A stretch of 64,000 bases of DNA from Rhizobium rhizogenes NBRC 13257 (GTDB lineage Bacteria; Pseudomonadota; Alphaproteobacteria; Rhizobiales; Rhizobiaceae), in NCBI RefSeq assembly GCF_000696095.1, contig NZ_BAYX01000006.1, positions 248,001 to 312,000 of the forward strand. The letters are read 5' to 3'. The stretch's first letter is position 1. Each line of letters begins with the position of its first letter. The position numbers and the translations under genes were made by a program. The notes beneath the pieces are model-generated. The model searched no databases. It was not told where the DNA came from and was given only the letters and a program-made list of their open reading frames with translations. Of the stretch, positions 1 to 9,128 are shown in pieces.

Positions 1-60
1 GATTGCGATTTGTATCCAGGAATATCTTATGATAAAACATAGATAAGCTTGGAGGGTGGG

Positions 61-1086
61 ATGTTATATCTGCGTCACGCCGTGACCGTTGTGTTGAGCG
101 CGATGCTGCTCGCACCGGTGTCTTCGAAAGCCGCCGAGAAGGTCGGCCAGGCGGTGCTGATTAAAACCGAAGTTACGGGCGCAGGAGGTCCACTGACAGT
201 CGATGACCCCGTCCACCGGGACGAGCGAATCCGCACCTCCCTTTCGGGCCTTGGACAGTTCACATTTCGAGACGGCACGAAATTGGCTGTTGGAGCCGGC
301 TCGTCTGTTGTCATCGACAAATTCGTTTTCGATGACTCGGGCTCAGTCAAAAAGCTCACCATAAGGGCCGCAAAGGGCACTTTTCGCTGGATGAGCGGAA
401 ATTCAAACTCTTCTGCGTATCAAATCGTGACGCCCGCCGGAACGATCGGCGTGCGCGGGACGGCATTTGATTTTTATGTCGGGGCGAACGGCACGACTGC
501 GATCGTTCTTTTGAATGGCGCCGCGCAGTTTTGCGGCGCGGGTGGCTGCAGGCAGTTGAAACAGCAATGCGACTGCGTTGTTGCTAAACGCAATGGTCAG
601 ATAAGCGATCCTCGCCGGGTCAACCGCGGCGTTCTCAAGACGCTCGGCAACCAGCGAGCTTTGCCGTTTCTGTCTGGGGATCAACGACTTTCGGGACGAA
701 TGGGCTTTTTTGGCGGCTGCGGTCTGTCGACGGCGATGAAAGATCGGCCTAACGGGATATCTCCGCGTAGCGCTCCGGCAAACAATCCTGCTCCGACACA
801 GCACGATACGCCTAGCGTACCTAGCACGCCGAAATCGCCACGCGCCGAGACGCCCGCTGCACCTAGTCCGCGAGAAACTCCCAGCACGCCGAATGTCCCA
901 AATCCGCCAAGCACGCCCGACAAACCGGACAAGCACGATGGCGATGAGGGCAAGCATCAGAATCATCATGACCATCATCATGGCAGAGGCGACCATGGGT
1001 GGGGGGATCACAACCGCGGTGACCAAGACAGCGATGGCCATGACGGCGATCGTGGCGATCACGGCGGCGGGCACCACCATCGGTAG
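61..1086 (+). CDS. Secreted FecR-domain protein with Pro-rich linker and His/Asp/Gly-rich tail
   Basis: A 341-residue exported protein. The ATG at 61 follows GGAGGG at 51-56, which is a better start than an in-frame TTG at 49. Residues 1-25 form a signal peptide (hydrophobic core, likely cut after SKA). Residues about 50-165 match the FecR fold, with the family-typical GTIGVRGTAFDF at 127-138. The rest is low complexity: a Pro/Ser/Thr segment (about 240-291) and a His/Asp/Gly tail (292-341) containing HHDHHHGRG and ending GGGHHHR. Classical FecR proteins signal to ECF sigma factors; this one has no cytoplasmic anti-sigma part and no sigma gene beside it, so it is a stand-alone periplasmic FecR domain. 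It converges on a CHASE2 cyclase gene 36 bp away, a pairing I recall from other alphaproteobacteria. The tail could bind metal ions (inference). Confidence 0.85.
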   Translation: MLYLRHAVTVVLSAMLLAPVSSKAAEKVGQAVLIKTEVTGAGGPLTVDDPVHRDERIRTSLSGLGQFTFRDGTKLAVGAGSSVVIDKFVFDDSGSVKKLTIRAAKGTFRWMSGNSNSSAYQIVTPAGTIGVRGTAFDFYVGANGTTAIVLLNGAAQFCGAGGCRQLKQQCDCVVAKRNGQISDPRRVNRGVLKTLGNQRALPFLSGDQRLSGRMGFFGGCGLSTAMKDRPNGISPRSAPANNPAPTQHDTPSVPSTPKSPRAETPAAPSPRETPSTPNVPNPPSTPDKPDKHDGDEGKHQNHHDHHHGRGDHGWGDHNRGDQDSDGHDGDRGDHGGGHHHR

Positions 1087-1122
1087 CGCAGGAGGAGTTG
1101 CGAGCGACGGCTGCAAAATCAA

Positions 1123-3294
1123 CTAGATGTCGGCCGCTTTGTCTGCAGGCTCGTCGACGAAGTGTCCGGCTCGGCGCGAAATCTGGCTGTAAAACTCGTG
1201 CAACAGTCCTGTCGTCGCGACCTGCGCCTTGAGTTTTGCTGCGCCGACAAGTTTGCGGCTGGTCGTTGACCGTGTTCGCAGGGCAGCGACAAGCCGCCTG
1301 TGCATGGCCTGAAGTTCGACAAAATCAGCGGTTTTCGCCAGGCGCGCATCACCGACCACCGCGAAGAGCTCGGTTCGCCTGCTCTTACCCTTCAGCGTCA
1401 GCGCTCCCGCCTCGAGCAGAGCGCAATCGGGCAGCAGGCTTGCTGTCGGTTCGGATACCAGAATGTCAAAATTGATATCCTTGCAGGCAGATTCGATACG
1501 CGCGGCAATGTTCACTGCATCGCCGACTGCGGTGTAATTGAAGCGTGTCTCGGCACCCATATTGCCGACGCATGCAAGCCCCGTATGTATGCCGATCCCT
1601 ATTCCGACGCGCCGGGCGTCTCCGAATCCGAATGCATCGATGTCGTTGAGGCGGGCAAGCGTTTCCCGCATGCCCAGGGCTGCTTGCACGGCTTTGCCGG
1701 CATGGTCGGAGACATCGACGGGAGCGTTCCAGAAGGCCATGATTGAGTCTCCGATGAATTTGTCGAGCGTCCCTTCATTGACGATGACATGGTGGCTCAG
1801 CGCATCGAGCAGCGTGTTCAGAAACGCGACGACGGCGCTCGGGGTCATCTCCTCGCTGATCTGGGTGAAGTTTCGCACATCGACGAACATGACGGTCAGC
1901 TCGCGCTCGTCTCCTCCAAGGCGCAGGGCATTGCGCGTATGCTCGATGCGATGGAGCAGCGATGGTGAGAGATAGTGGCCGAAAGCCCGCCGCACGTCGC
2001 GCCGCTCCCGATCGATCACGAGAAAGCGGAATGCCGTCGCGGCGAAATGCGTGATCGATCCGGCGACGATCGGTGCCAGTGGGTCGAAGAGAAGCCCCCC
2101 ATAAAGGAAGGCGAGCCAGGAGGCGACAAGGGCAAAAGAGGTAATCAGCAGGCCGCACGCAAGTGCGACGGCCGGATTGACGAAGGTGGTGAGGATCACC
2201 AGAAGGCCGCCCAGCACGGCGATGGACAGGATTTCCAGCCCGTCTGCCCAATCCGGCCGGGAAAGGAAGCGGCCTGAAAGGATCTGCTCGACGATCTGCG
2301 CATGGATGGAGACACCCGGCACGTTTTCACCAAGGGCCGTTGTGCGGACATCCTGGAGCCCTGAAGCAGAGGTTCCGACGAAAACGATACTGCCTTCGAT
2401 GGCGGCTCTGATATCGGCGGAGACGTCTTCGGTCGCAAGTACCTTGCTTGCCGAAATATACCGTTCCGTAGTGTCGGGGCTGACATAGAGCCAGAGCTCT
2501 CCTGCCGCCGTTACCGGTACCACGAAATTCCCGATCTTGACCCGGGTCAGTGTATTCGGCGTGTCAGGCGCTGCGTCGAGTACGTAGGTGGAGGCTCCCT
2601 GTGCGACACGGAGCGCTTCGAGCGCAAGATTGGGGTAAAGCTGCTTGCCGTCGCTGAGGAAAAGCGGAACCGCGCGCACCACTGCCGATGATGCACCCGG
2701 ATTGAGGCTGATATGACCGAGGCCTGCGGCATTGGCTTCCAATTGCGGTTGCAGCGGCGTCGCGGCCTTGATTGCGGGCGGTGCATCGAAGGGACTTTCG
2801 CCGGTATAGGCAAAGCCTGCCTTCACCGATGGCAGATAGTCTCCCTCGTTGGAGAGGCCGAAGCCCAGCACCACCGGCCTTCCCGATAGCGATCGGGAAA
2901 AAATCTCATCATTATCCGGTAGCTTACCCAGCAGTGAGGGATCGATGCCGGTGACATCGCGAACGACATTGCGCGGCGACAGGCGGTCGGGCTCGGCGAA
3001 GAGGATATCGAAAGCGATAGCGGAGGCGCCCATATCGGAAAGCCTGTCCACAAGGGCGGCAATCCGGTTTCTCGGCCAAGGCCATTGACCGAATTCGCGT
3101 AGCGACGCTTCGTCTATATCGGCGACCCGGACAGGTTGGTTCTCGAAGGTCCGGGGCACCAGGCGCTGATACTGGTCAAATGTCAAATCGCGGGCGAGCC
3201 TTAGCAACGGAGGATCGCTTGCGCGCAGGATCGTCAATGCTGTGACGAAGGCCAGGCCGATAACGACGCCAATTTGCTGCGCACGCGTCACCAT
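1123..3294 (-). CDS. CHASE2-domain class III adenylate/guanylate cyclase
   Basis: A 723-residue membrane nucleotide cyclase. I chose the ATG at 3294 because AAAGGGG lies 10-16 bases upstream and the protein then begins with the usual N-terminal anchor; an open frame runs on to 3426 without a good ribosome site. Order: one membrane segment (about 7-26), an extracytoplasmic CHASE2 sensor (about 30-345), two or three membrane segments (about 350-425), then the catalytic domain. The domain has both metal aspartates (D472 in FVDVRNF, D516 in GDSIMAFW), a purine-site lysine (K512 in DKFIGD) and the VGDAVNIAARIE transition-state motif, so it should be active, probably making cAMP. CHASE2 senses an unknown periplasmic signal; the convergent FecR protein is a plausible partner. 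Confidence 0.93.
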   Translation of the reverse strand: MVTRAQQIGVVIGLAFVTALTILRASDPPLLRLARDLTFDQYQRLVPRTFENQPVRVADIDEASLREFGQWPWPRNRIAALVDRLSDMGASAIAFDILFAEPDRLSPRNVVRDVTGIDPSLLGKLPDNDEIFSRSLSGRPVVLGFGLSNEGDYLPSVKAGFAYTGESPFDAPPAIKAATPLQPQLEANAAGLGHISLNPGASSAVVRAVPLFLSDGKQLYPNLALEALRVAQGASTYVLDAAPDTPNTLTRVKIGNFVVPVTAAGELWLYVSPDTTERYISASKVLATEDVSADIRAAIEGSIVFVGTSASGLQDVRTTALGENVPGVSIHAQIVEQILSGRFLSRPDWADGLEILSIAVLGGLLVILTTFVNPAVALACGLLITSFALVASWLAFLYGGLLFDPLAPIVAGSITHFAATAFRFLVIDRERRDVRRAFGHYLSPSLLHRIEHTRNALRLGGDERELTVMFVDVRNFTQISEEMTPSAVVAFLNTLLDALSHHVIVNEGTLDKFIGDSIMAFWNAPVDVSDHAGKAVQAALGMRETLARLNDIDAFGFGDARRVGIGIGIHTGLACVGNMGAETRFNYTAVGDAVNIAARIESACKDINFDILVSEPTASLLPDCALLEAGALTLKGKSRRTELFAVVGDARLAKTADFVELQAMHRRLVAALRTRSTTSRKLVGAAKLKAQVATTGLLHEFYSQISRRAGHFVDEPADKAADI

Positions 3295-3888
3295 TATGGT
3301 GTCAGCCCCTTTGCCCTGCATCCCCGGCAATAAGTAACGATTCGAAGAAATACAAAAATCTATTGGTCCGCTGCTGCGCCAAGGAAGAATACGCTGCCTT
3401 GTTCCCAGGCACGATGCAATGATCAAAATATCGAAGAGATAGGGAACAGAATTTTTGCACGGCGATATCCGGTTCTGTCACAAATCCTATTCGCGGATAG
3501 AAAACGCCTTACGCTGGACGAATTTCAGGCGGCCATTGCCTCGAATTGCTCTTTGAGGGTTGGCGCTGGGTTGAAAGCGAAACGCCCTTGCCGCTTGCGC
3601 ATCATCTGAATCATCTCGGGTACTGGCCAAGTTGTTCGACCTTGTCCTTGTCAACGCGGGCGAGGTCGAAACCCCGCCCGAGATTCTGCGTGCGAAGTCT
3701 CCTAGTGCCGTCCTTGCCGCGGCGTGTCCCAAGCTGCTGTTTCCATCCTTCCCGCTCAGATTGCGGCAGTGCGAGGGAATTGGCCATATTTCTGCTGCGC
3801 TGCGGCGACGAAATCGTCTTGACGGATTCGACTTCACAACCCTTAATAAACTGATCTGCTGGACCAACCAGTGGACCGGAGGGGAGCG
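3295..3888. other. Intergenic region upstream of the cyclase and operon A
   Basis: About 590 bp separates the divergent cyclase and GntR genes. Several short open frames exist in both directions, but none has a credible ribosome site or a protein I recognise. The right-hand end holds a promoter-like element and a palindrome, listed separately. The middle could be a decayed gene; I cannot show it. Confidence 0.5.
3819..3871 (+). promoter_or_regulatory. Putative promoter and palindrome of operon A
   Basis: TTGACG (3819-3824), 17 bp spacer, CTTAAT (3842-3847) forms a plausible sigma-70 promoter. Just downstream, CTGG-N5-CCAG (3859-3871) is a short palindrome rich in the TGG/CCA steps common in FadR-type GntR sites. 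Its position over the expected transcript start would suit autorepression by the GntR product. Palindrome arms are only 4 bp, so this is weak. Confidence 0.4.
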
Positions 3889-4656
3889 ATGGACGGAAGT
3901 CCGATCTTAAGCGAGGTACCGAATATCGCGCGGAGCCTCGCCCGCCGGACGGCGCGTGACGTCATCGCCGAGAAGCTGATGGTCCTGATCGCCACCAACA
4001 TGTTGCGGCCGGGCGACGAGTTGCCGGGCGAGCGCGAATTGGCCAATGTTCTCCATGTCAGCCGCGAAACGGTGCGCGGCGCTATTCAGACGCTCGCCGG
4101 GCAGGGCATCATCGAGATTTCGCATGGCAGCCGCAGCCGCGTCTGCAAGGTCGATCTCAGCCACATCACGGTGACGATCGCTTCTCCTAACGCCATTGAC
4201 AGCTACGATCTGGAATCGGTTCACGCAGCGCGTCTCCACATCGAACTCAAGGTCGTCGGCGATGCCGCCGAGCGGATCGATGAGGCGACGCTGGCAAAGT
4301 TGCAGGCGCTCTTGGAGGCGCAGCGTCTCGGCGGAGACGATGCGATGCGTTTCCTAATTTGCGACCGCGAGTTCCATGTTGCGATCTATCGCGCCTGTGG
4401 GAACCCGCTCCTCGCCGCTTTCGTCACCGATCTATACACCTACATGATGCATTACCGGCGCAACGCCATGTCCAAGCCGGGCGCCATCGAGGCGAGCTAT
4501 AGCGATCATCTCTCCATCTTCGAGGCCCTCACGCGGCATGATCGGGAGGCCGTCGTCGCGGCGTTCGAGCATCATCTGACGCGCATTTATGAAACGACCA
4601 GGATTCTGCTGGCCACCGACAAGGCGGTTCGAGCCAGCGAGCATGAGGAGATCTGA
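3889..4656 (+). CDS. GntR/FadR-family transcriptional regulator
   Basis: A 255-residue regulator. The ATG at 3889 sits just after GGAGGGGAG (3878-3886); an in-frame GTG at 3871 lacks that spacing. Residues about 18-82 are the GntR winged helix (GDELPGERELANVLHVSRETVRGA-type, then a wing with EISHGSRSRV). The remainder is an all-helical FCD ligand-binding domain with the expected acidic/His metal-site pattern (DREFHVAIYRACGN, later HLSIFEAL). It leads an operon of sugar-acid-type dehydrogenases and a CUT1 transporter, so its ligand is probably the imported polyol or sugar acid or an early intermediate. The next gene begins 6 bp after its stop codon. Confidence 0.9.
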   Translation: MDGSPILSEVPNIARSLARRTARDVIAEKLMVLIATNMLRPGDELPGERELANVLHVSRETVRGAIQTLAGQGIIEISHGSRSRVCKVDLSHITVTIASPNAIDSYDLESVHAARLHIELKVVGDAAERIDEATLAKLQALLEAQRLGGDDAMRFLICDREFHVAIYRACGNPLLAAFVTDLYTYMMHYRRNAMSKPGAIEASYSDHLSIFEALTRHDREAVVAAFEHHLTRIYETTRILLATDKAVRASEHEEI

Positions 4657-4661
4657 CTGAT

Positions 4662-5645
4662 ATGCATGTGATGGTTATCGGGGCGGCCGGCATGATCGGC
4701 CGCAAGCTGGTGGAAAAGATCGCTCTGGAAGCGGAAGTGCTCGGCCGCGAGATCGACAGGTTGACGCTCGTCGATGTCATTGCGCCGCCGGTGCCGGCCG
4801 CGCTTGCATCCATTTCCACCGCCCTGACGGTCGATCTCTCCGACGCCGGCAGTGCGACCAGGCTTTCCGGCATGCGGCCGGATATGATCTTCCATCTCGC
4901 GGCGATCGTCTCCGGCGAGGCCGAGGCGGATTTCGACAAGGGCTACAGCACCAATCTCGACGGCACGCGGTCGCTGTTCGAAGCCATCCGGCACGAGGGG
5001 CAGAAGGAACCTTACAGTCCCCGCGTCATCTTTGCCTCGTCCATCGCTGTTTTCGGGCAGCCCTTTCCGGACAAGATCGGCGACGATTTCTTCACGACGC
5101 CTCTGACGAGCTACGGTACGCAGAAGGCGATCTGCGAACTCCTGCTTTCCGATTATTCGAGGCGGGGGATTTTCGACGGCATCGGCATTCGCCTGCCGAC
5201 GATCTGCATCCGGCCCGGCAAGCCCAACAAGGCAGCCTCGGGCTTCTTCTCGAACATCCTGCGCGAACCTCTTGTCCATCAGGAAGCCGTGCTGCCGGTG
5301 GATGAGAATGTCCGGCACTGGTTTGCCAGCCCCCGTTCCGCGGTCGGCTTTTTCATCCACGCCGCGCGGATGGACAGCAACAGGATCGGGCCGCGCCGAA
5401 ATCTCACCATGCCCGGCCTGTCCGCGCTTGTCGGCGAGGAGATCGAGGCGCTGCGCCGCGTCGCGGGCGAAAAAGCGGTCAAACTCATCCGCCGCGAGAG
5501 CGATCCCGTCATCCGCTCAATCGTTTCGGGATGGGCAACGGATTTCGATGCGCAGCGCGCGACGGCGCTCGGCTTCAGGGCGGAAACCAATTTCGATGAG
5601 ATCATCCGGATCCATATCGATGATGAGCTTGGAGGGAATATCTGA
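4662..5645 (+). CDS. denD: D-erythronate dehydrogenase-like NAD(P)-dependent epimerase/dehydratase
   Basis: A 327-residue extended short-chain dehydrogenase. The N-terminus has the Rossmann motif GAAGMIG (7-13), NAD-binding HLAAIVSG, and the catalytic pair YGTQK (YxxxK) after FASSIAVFG. Overall wording, especially the [14 protein letters not shown] stretch and the C-terminal Trp-Ala-Thr-Asp-Phe region, matches the DenD family that oxidises D-erythronate at C2 to 2-oxo-tetronate. Known DenD pathways continue with an OtnK kinase and OtnC aldolase; neither is in this window, so the true substrate may be another four- to six-carbon sugar acid or the partners are elsewhere. It lies between the GntR regulator and an SDR with almost no spacing. 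Confidence 0.75.
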   Translation: MHVMVIGAAGMIGRKLVEKIALEAEVLGREIDRLTLVDVIAPPVPAALASISTALTVDLSDAGSATRLSGMRPDMIFHLAAIVSGEAEADFDKGYSTNLDGTRSLFEAIRHEGQKEPYSPRVIFASSIAVFGQPFPDKIGDDFFTTPLTSYGTQKAICELLLSDYSRRGIFDGIGIRLPTICIRPGKPNKAASGFFSNILREPLVHQEAVLPVDENVRHWFASPRSAVGFFIHAARMDSNRIGPRRNLTMPGLSALVGEEIEALRRVAGEKAVKLIRRESDPVIRSIVSGWATDFDAQRATALGFRAETNFDEIIRIHIDDELGGNI

Positions 5646-5646
5646 G

Positions 5647-6423
5647 ATGCCGCAATCCGCAGCCGCACAAAGAACCCAGGTCGCTCTCGTCACCGGCGGA
5701 GGCACCGGCATCGGCCGCAGCATCGCCAGGGCGCTGAGCGCCGAGGGCTATGCCGTTGTCATCACCGGCCGCCGCAGCGATGTGCTGGAAAAAGCCGCCA
5801 GTGAACTTGCTGCCGAGACCGGCGGTACGATACGGGCGATCGCTTGTGATATCGGCGCCGCCGAGCAGGTCGCTGAGCTCTTCGGCAAGGTCAAAGCCGA
5901 GTTTGGCCGGCTCGATCTTCTCGTCAACAATGCCGGCAGCGGCGCTCCGGCAATCCCGCTGGAAGACATCACCTTCGAACAGTGGAGCGGCGTGGTCGCG
6001 GCCAATCTTACCGGCGCCTTTCTTTGCACGCAGCAGGCATTCAGGCTGATGAAGTCGCAGGAGCCTCGCGGCGGCCGGATCATCAACAACGGGTCGATTT
6101 CCGCGACGACGCCGAGGCCGAATTCCGCCCCCTATACGGCGACCAAGCATGCGATCACCGGCCTTACGAAATCGACCGCGCTCGACGGACGGCCATACGA
6201 TATCGCCTGCGGCCAGATCGATATCGGCAACGCCGCGACCGACATGACCGCGAGGATGAGTTCGGGTGTGCTGCAGGCGAACGGGGAAATCGCCAGCGAA
6301 CCGACCATCTCCGCCGAACATGTTGCTCGCGCGGTCGTCTACATGGCAGGCCTGCCGCTGGAGGCAAATGTCCTGACCATGACGGTGATGGCGACGAAGA
6401 TGCCGCTCGTCGGCAGGGGATAG
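5647..6423 (+). CDS. Short-chain dehydrogenase/reductase
   Basis: A 258-residue classical SDR starting 1 bp after the previous stop. It has TGGGTGIG for cofactor binding near residue 16, NNAG, an active-site Ser in GSISATTP and the catalytic YTATK. The C-terminus lacks the common DGG ending and instead ends in [12 protein letters not shown], a pattern I associate with a subgroup found beside sugar ABC transporters. It probably oxidises or reduces a hydroxyl of the compound brought in by the downstream importer. Specific substrate unknown. Confidence 0.88.
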   Translation: MPQSAAAQRTQVALVTGGGTGIGRSIARALSAEGYAVVITGRRSDVLEKAASELAAETGGTIRAIACDIGAAEQVAELFGKVKAEFGRLDLLVNNAGSGAPAIPLEDITFEQWSGVVAANLTGAFLCTQQAFRLMKSQEPRGGRIINNGSISATTPRPNSAPYTATKHAITGLTKSTALDGRPYDIACGQIDIGNAATDMTARMSSGVLQANGEIASEPTISAEHVARAVVYMAGLPLEANVLTMTVMATKMPLVGRG

Positions 6424-6527
6424 AATGTGAAGTCGAATTGGCGTGCATTCTGGCGGTGAATATCCCGGAGGAGGGGGCGACCGGTAGATGAAGCCAAAAA
6501 TGGGGACAAGTTCTGGGAGGGGCTTTT

Positions 6528-7595
6528 ATGGCAGGTGTCGAGTTTGTCGATGTCAGGAAATCGTTCGGGGCGTTCCCGGTCATCAAGGGCGTGAACATCG
6601 AGATCGCGGACGGAGAGTTCGTGATCCTCGTCGGGCCGTCCGGATGCGGAAAATCGACGCTTCTGAGAATGCTTGCCGGGCTTGAGAATATTTCCGCCGG
6701 CGAGATCCGTATCGGCAATCGTGCCGTCAACGCGATCCCGCCAGGAGACCGCGACATAGCGATGGTGTTTCAGAACTATGCGCTCTATCCGCATATGTCG
6801 GTGGCGCAGAACATGGCTTTCTCGCTGATGCTCAAACGCTCGCCGAAAGCCGACATGGATCAGCGCGTCAACAAGGCCGCGGAAATCCTGGGTCTTACCA
6901 AGCTTCTCGACCGCTATCCGCGCCAACTCTCGGGTGGCCAGCGCCAGCGTGTCGCTATGGGCCGGGCAATCGTGCGCGATCCGCAGGTCTTCCTCTTCGA
7001 CGAACCGCTTTCCAACCTTGATGCCAAGCTTCGGGTCGCCATGCGCGCGGAGATCAAGGAGCTTCACCAGCGTCTCGGCACCACGACCGTCTACGTCACG
7101 CATGATCAGATCGAGGCGATGACGATGGCCGACAAGATCGTCGTCATGCATGATGGTGTCGTGGAGCAGGTGGGAAAGCCGCTCGACCTCTACGATACGC
7201 CCGCCAATCTCTTCGTCGCCGGCTTTATCGGTTCGCCGGCGATGAACATGATCAAGGGCCGGCTCAATTCGGAGAATAGCAGCCAGTTCATCGCCTCGGA
7301 CGGAACCGTCCTGCCGGTCGCGAACCCGCCTGCAAGCGCAAAGGGTCGCGATCTCGTCTATGGGCTGCGCCCGGAATATATTGCGCTCGACCCCAACGGC
7401 CTGCCGGCGGAGATCACCGTGATCGAACCGACCGGCTATGAGACGCAGATGATTGTCCGGTTTGGCGGCAGCGACGTCAACTGCATCTTCCGGGAGCGGA
7501 TCGATGCCCGACCCGGCGATACGCTGCGCATCTCCATCGATGCGCCGCATGTCCATCTGTTCGATGCCGAAGGCGGGCAGAGATTAAGTATCTGA
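6528..7595 (+). CDS. CUT1 sugar ABC transporter ATP-binding protein (UgpC/MsmK type)
   Basis: A 355-residue ATPase energising the importer encoded by the next three genes. Start ATG follows GGGAGGGG. Walker [10 protein letters not shown] (36-44), Q-loop FQNYALYP, signature LSGGQ (134-138), Walker B FLFDEP (155-160), D-loop SNLDAK and switch His in VTHDQIEA are all intact. The C-terminal 120 residues form the regulatory TOBE/OB region typical of MalK-like subunits. Having the ATPase gene before the binding-protein gene is less usual than the reverse order, and about 150 bp with two strong hairpins separates the two. Confidence 0.93.
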   Translation: MAGVEFVDVRKSFGAFPVIKGVNIEIADGEFVILVGPSGCGKSTLLRMLAGLENISAGEIRIGNRAVNAIPPGDRDIAMVFQNYALYPHMSVAQNMAFSLMLKRSPKADMDQRVNKAAEILGLTKLLDRYPRQLSGGQRQRVAMGRAIVRDPQVFLFDEPLSNLDAKLRVAMRAEIKELHQRLGTTTVYVTHDQIEAMTMADKIVVMHDGVVEQVGKPLDLYDTPANLFVAGFIGSPAMNMIKGRLNSENSSQFIASDGTVLPVANPPASAKGRDLVYGLRPEYIALDPNGLPAEITVIEPTGYETQMIVRFGGSDVNCIFRERIDARPGDTLRISIDAPHVHLFDAEGGQRLSI

Positions 7596-7617
7596 TGCCG
7601 CTTCAACGGTGAGCGGG

Positions 7618-7676
7618 AGGAAGAGGAGTCTTCCTGCTCATCCGTCGATGCGGAGGCATCCGGCACGCTCGGATGC
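7618..7676 (+). other. Two intercistronic hairpins between ATPase and binding-protein genes
   Basis: Hairpin 1 (7618-7635) has arms AGGAAGA/TCTTCCT around GGAG, extended outward by GAGC (7611-7614) and GCTC (7636-7639) across a 3-base bulge. Hairpin 2 (7656-7676) has arms GCATCCG/CGGATGC with a 7-base loop. Neither has a T-tract, so processing, mRNA protection or partial attenuation ahead of the binding-protein gene is more likely than full termination. Confidence 0.5.
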
Positions 7677-7748
7677 AATGGTCGTCGTTCACCAAGCGGG
7701 AAGGTGGGCGCCGGGGGATTTGCTCCCGTTTCAAAGGAGGAGAATATC

Positions 7749-9062
7749 ATGACATTCAAGAGACGTGACTTTCTTGCCGCCTCGGCGGCAGCAGCCGGTA
7801 TCGCCGGCCTTTCGCCGCTCGGTATCCGCCCGGCTTTCGCCCAGGCCGAACCCAACTACACGCCCGAAAAAGGCGCCAGTCTCAGGCTTCTTCGTTGGAC
7901 GCCCTTCGTCAAGGGGGACGAGGATGCCTGGATTGCAAATACCAAGAAGTTCACCGAGGCGACCGGCGTTGAGGTTCGTGTCGACAAGGAGAGCTGGGAG
8001 GATATTCGACCGAAGGCGGCCGTCGCCGCCAATGTCGGTTCCGGCCCGGACATGGTGATGTGCTGGTTCGACGATGCCCACCAGTATCCCGACAAGCTGG
8101 TCGATCTGACGGAACTGGCCAACTATCTCGGCAATAAATATGGCGGCTGGTATGACGGCCTGCGCGGCTATGCAACCCGCGGCGACAAGTTCATCGCCAT
8201 GCCGCTGACCGCGATCGGCAATGCCGTCGTCTATCGCGATAGTCATGTGAAGGCTGCGGGCTTCAGCGAATTCCCCAAGGATACCGCGGGCTTTCTCGAA
8301 CTTTGCAAGGCAATGAAGGCCAAGGGCACGCCTGCCGGCTTCCCGCACGGCAAGGCCGTCGGCGACGGCAACAATTACGCCCATTGGCTGCTTTGGAGCC
8401 ATGGCGGCAAGATGGTGGACGAAAGCGGCAAGGTGACGATCAACAGTCCCGAGACGCTGGAGGCTATCCATTATGCGAAGGAGCTTTATGCCACCTTCAT
8501 CCCCGGCACGGAAAGCTGGCAGGACATCAACAACAACCGGGCCTTTCTTGCCGGACAGGTATCGCTGATCGCCAACGGTGTGTCGGTTTATTATGCGGCT
8601 AAGAAAGATCCGAAACTTGCCGAGATCGCGGCCGACATCCGCAGCACAAACTTCCCGATCGGCCCCATCGGCAAGAGCGTCGAGCTGCACCAGACGAGCT
8701 CGCTGCTTCTCTTCAGCCATACCAAATATCCGGAAGCCGCCAAAGCCTATATCAAGTTCATGATGGAAGGCGATCAGATGAACGCCTGGATACAGGGATC
8801 GAGCGCCTATTGCTGCCAACCCCTGAAGGCCTTTGCCAACAACCCTGTCTGGACCGCCGACCCGGTGCATGCGCCCTATGCCCGCGCTTCGGAAACGCTG
8901 CGTCCGAACGGCTATGCCGGTCCCCTGGGCTATGCGTCTGCAGGCGTGATGGCCGATTACGTGCTTGTCGACATGTTCGCCGCCGCCGTGACCGGCCAGC
9001 TGACGCCGGAGGATGCGATGAAGGAAGCCGAGCGCCGGGCGAACCGTTACTACAAGGTTTGA
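7749..9062 (+). CDS. Extracellular sugar-binding protein, Tat-type signal
   Basis: A 437-residue solute-binding protein of the CUT1 class. ATG at 7749 follows AAAGGAGG. The N-terminus carries KRRDFL (4-9), a hydrophobic stretch and AFAQA, which is a twin-arginine export signal; folded export through Tat is common for rhizobial sugar-binding proteins. The mature protein has the MalE-like pattern (KFTEATGVEVRVD, then GSGPDMVM and a Trp/Asp-rich lobe). It delivers ligand to the two permeases downstream. The ligand is unknown; operon context suggests a polyol, aldonate or small glycoside. A strong hairpin follows the gene. Confidence 0.92.
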   Translation: MTFKRRDFLAASAAAAGIAGLSPLGIRPAFAQAEPNYTPEKGASLRLLRWTPFVKGDEDAWIANTKKFTEATGVEVRVDKESWEDIRPKAAVAANVGSGPDMVMCWFDDAHQYPDKLVDLTELANYLGNKYGGWYDGLRGYATRGDKFIAMPLTAIGNAVVYRDSHVKAAGFSEFPKDTAGFLELCKAMKAKGTPAGFPHGKAVGDGNNYAHWLLWSHGGKMVDESGKVTINSPETLEAIHYAKELYATFIPGTESWQDINNNRAFLAGQVSLIANGVSVYYAAKKDPKLAEIAADIRSTNFPIGPIGKSVELHQTSSLLLFSHTKYPEAAKAYIKFMMEGDQMNAWIQGSSAYCCQPLKAFANNPVWTADPVHAPYARASETLRPNGYAGPLGYASAGVMADYVLVDMFAAAVTGQLTPEDAMKEAERRANRYYKV

Positions 9063-9078
9063 TCCCGCGCGAAGATCT

Positions 9079-9104
9079 GCAGCATGCCGGCGACGGCATG
9101 CTGC
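9079..9104 (+). other. Perfect 10-bp stem-loop after the binding-protein gene
   Basis: Arms GCAGCATGCC (9079-9088) and GGCATGCTGC (9095-9104) with a 6-base loop lie between the binding-protein stop and the permease ribosome site. There is no T-run. A stem here can protect the upstream mRNA end and so raise binding protein over permease, as shown for malE-malF in enteric bacteria. Confidence 0.6.
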
Positions 9105-9128
9105 GACCGCCCATCAGGAGGTAATACC

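Noticed and set aside
3487..3910. Short overlapping frames between the cyclase and GntR genes
   Set aside because: Three competing frames, none with a good start site or known protein pattern; kept only as an undefined intergenic region.
6339..7556. 405-codon minus-strand frame over the sugar ABC ATPase
   Set aside because: The sense strand encodes an ATPase with all motifs; the antisense product has no recognisable domain.
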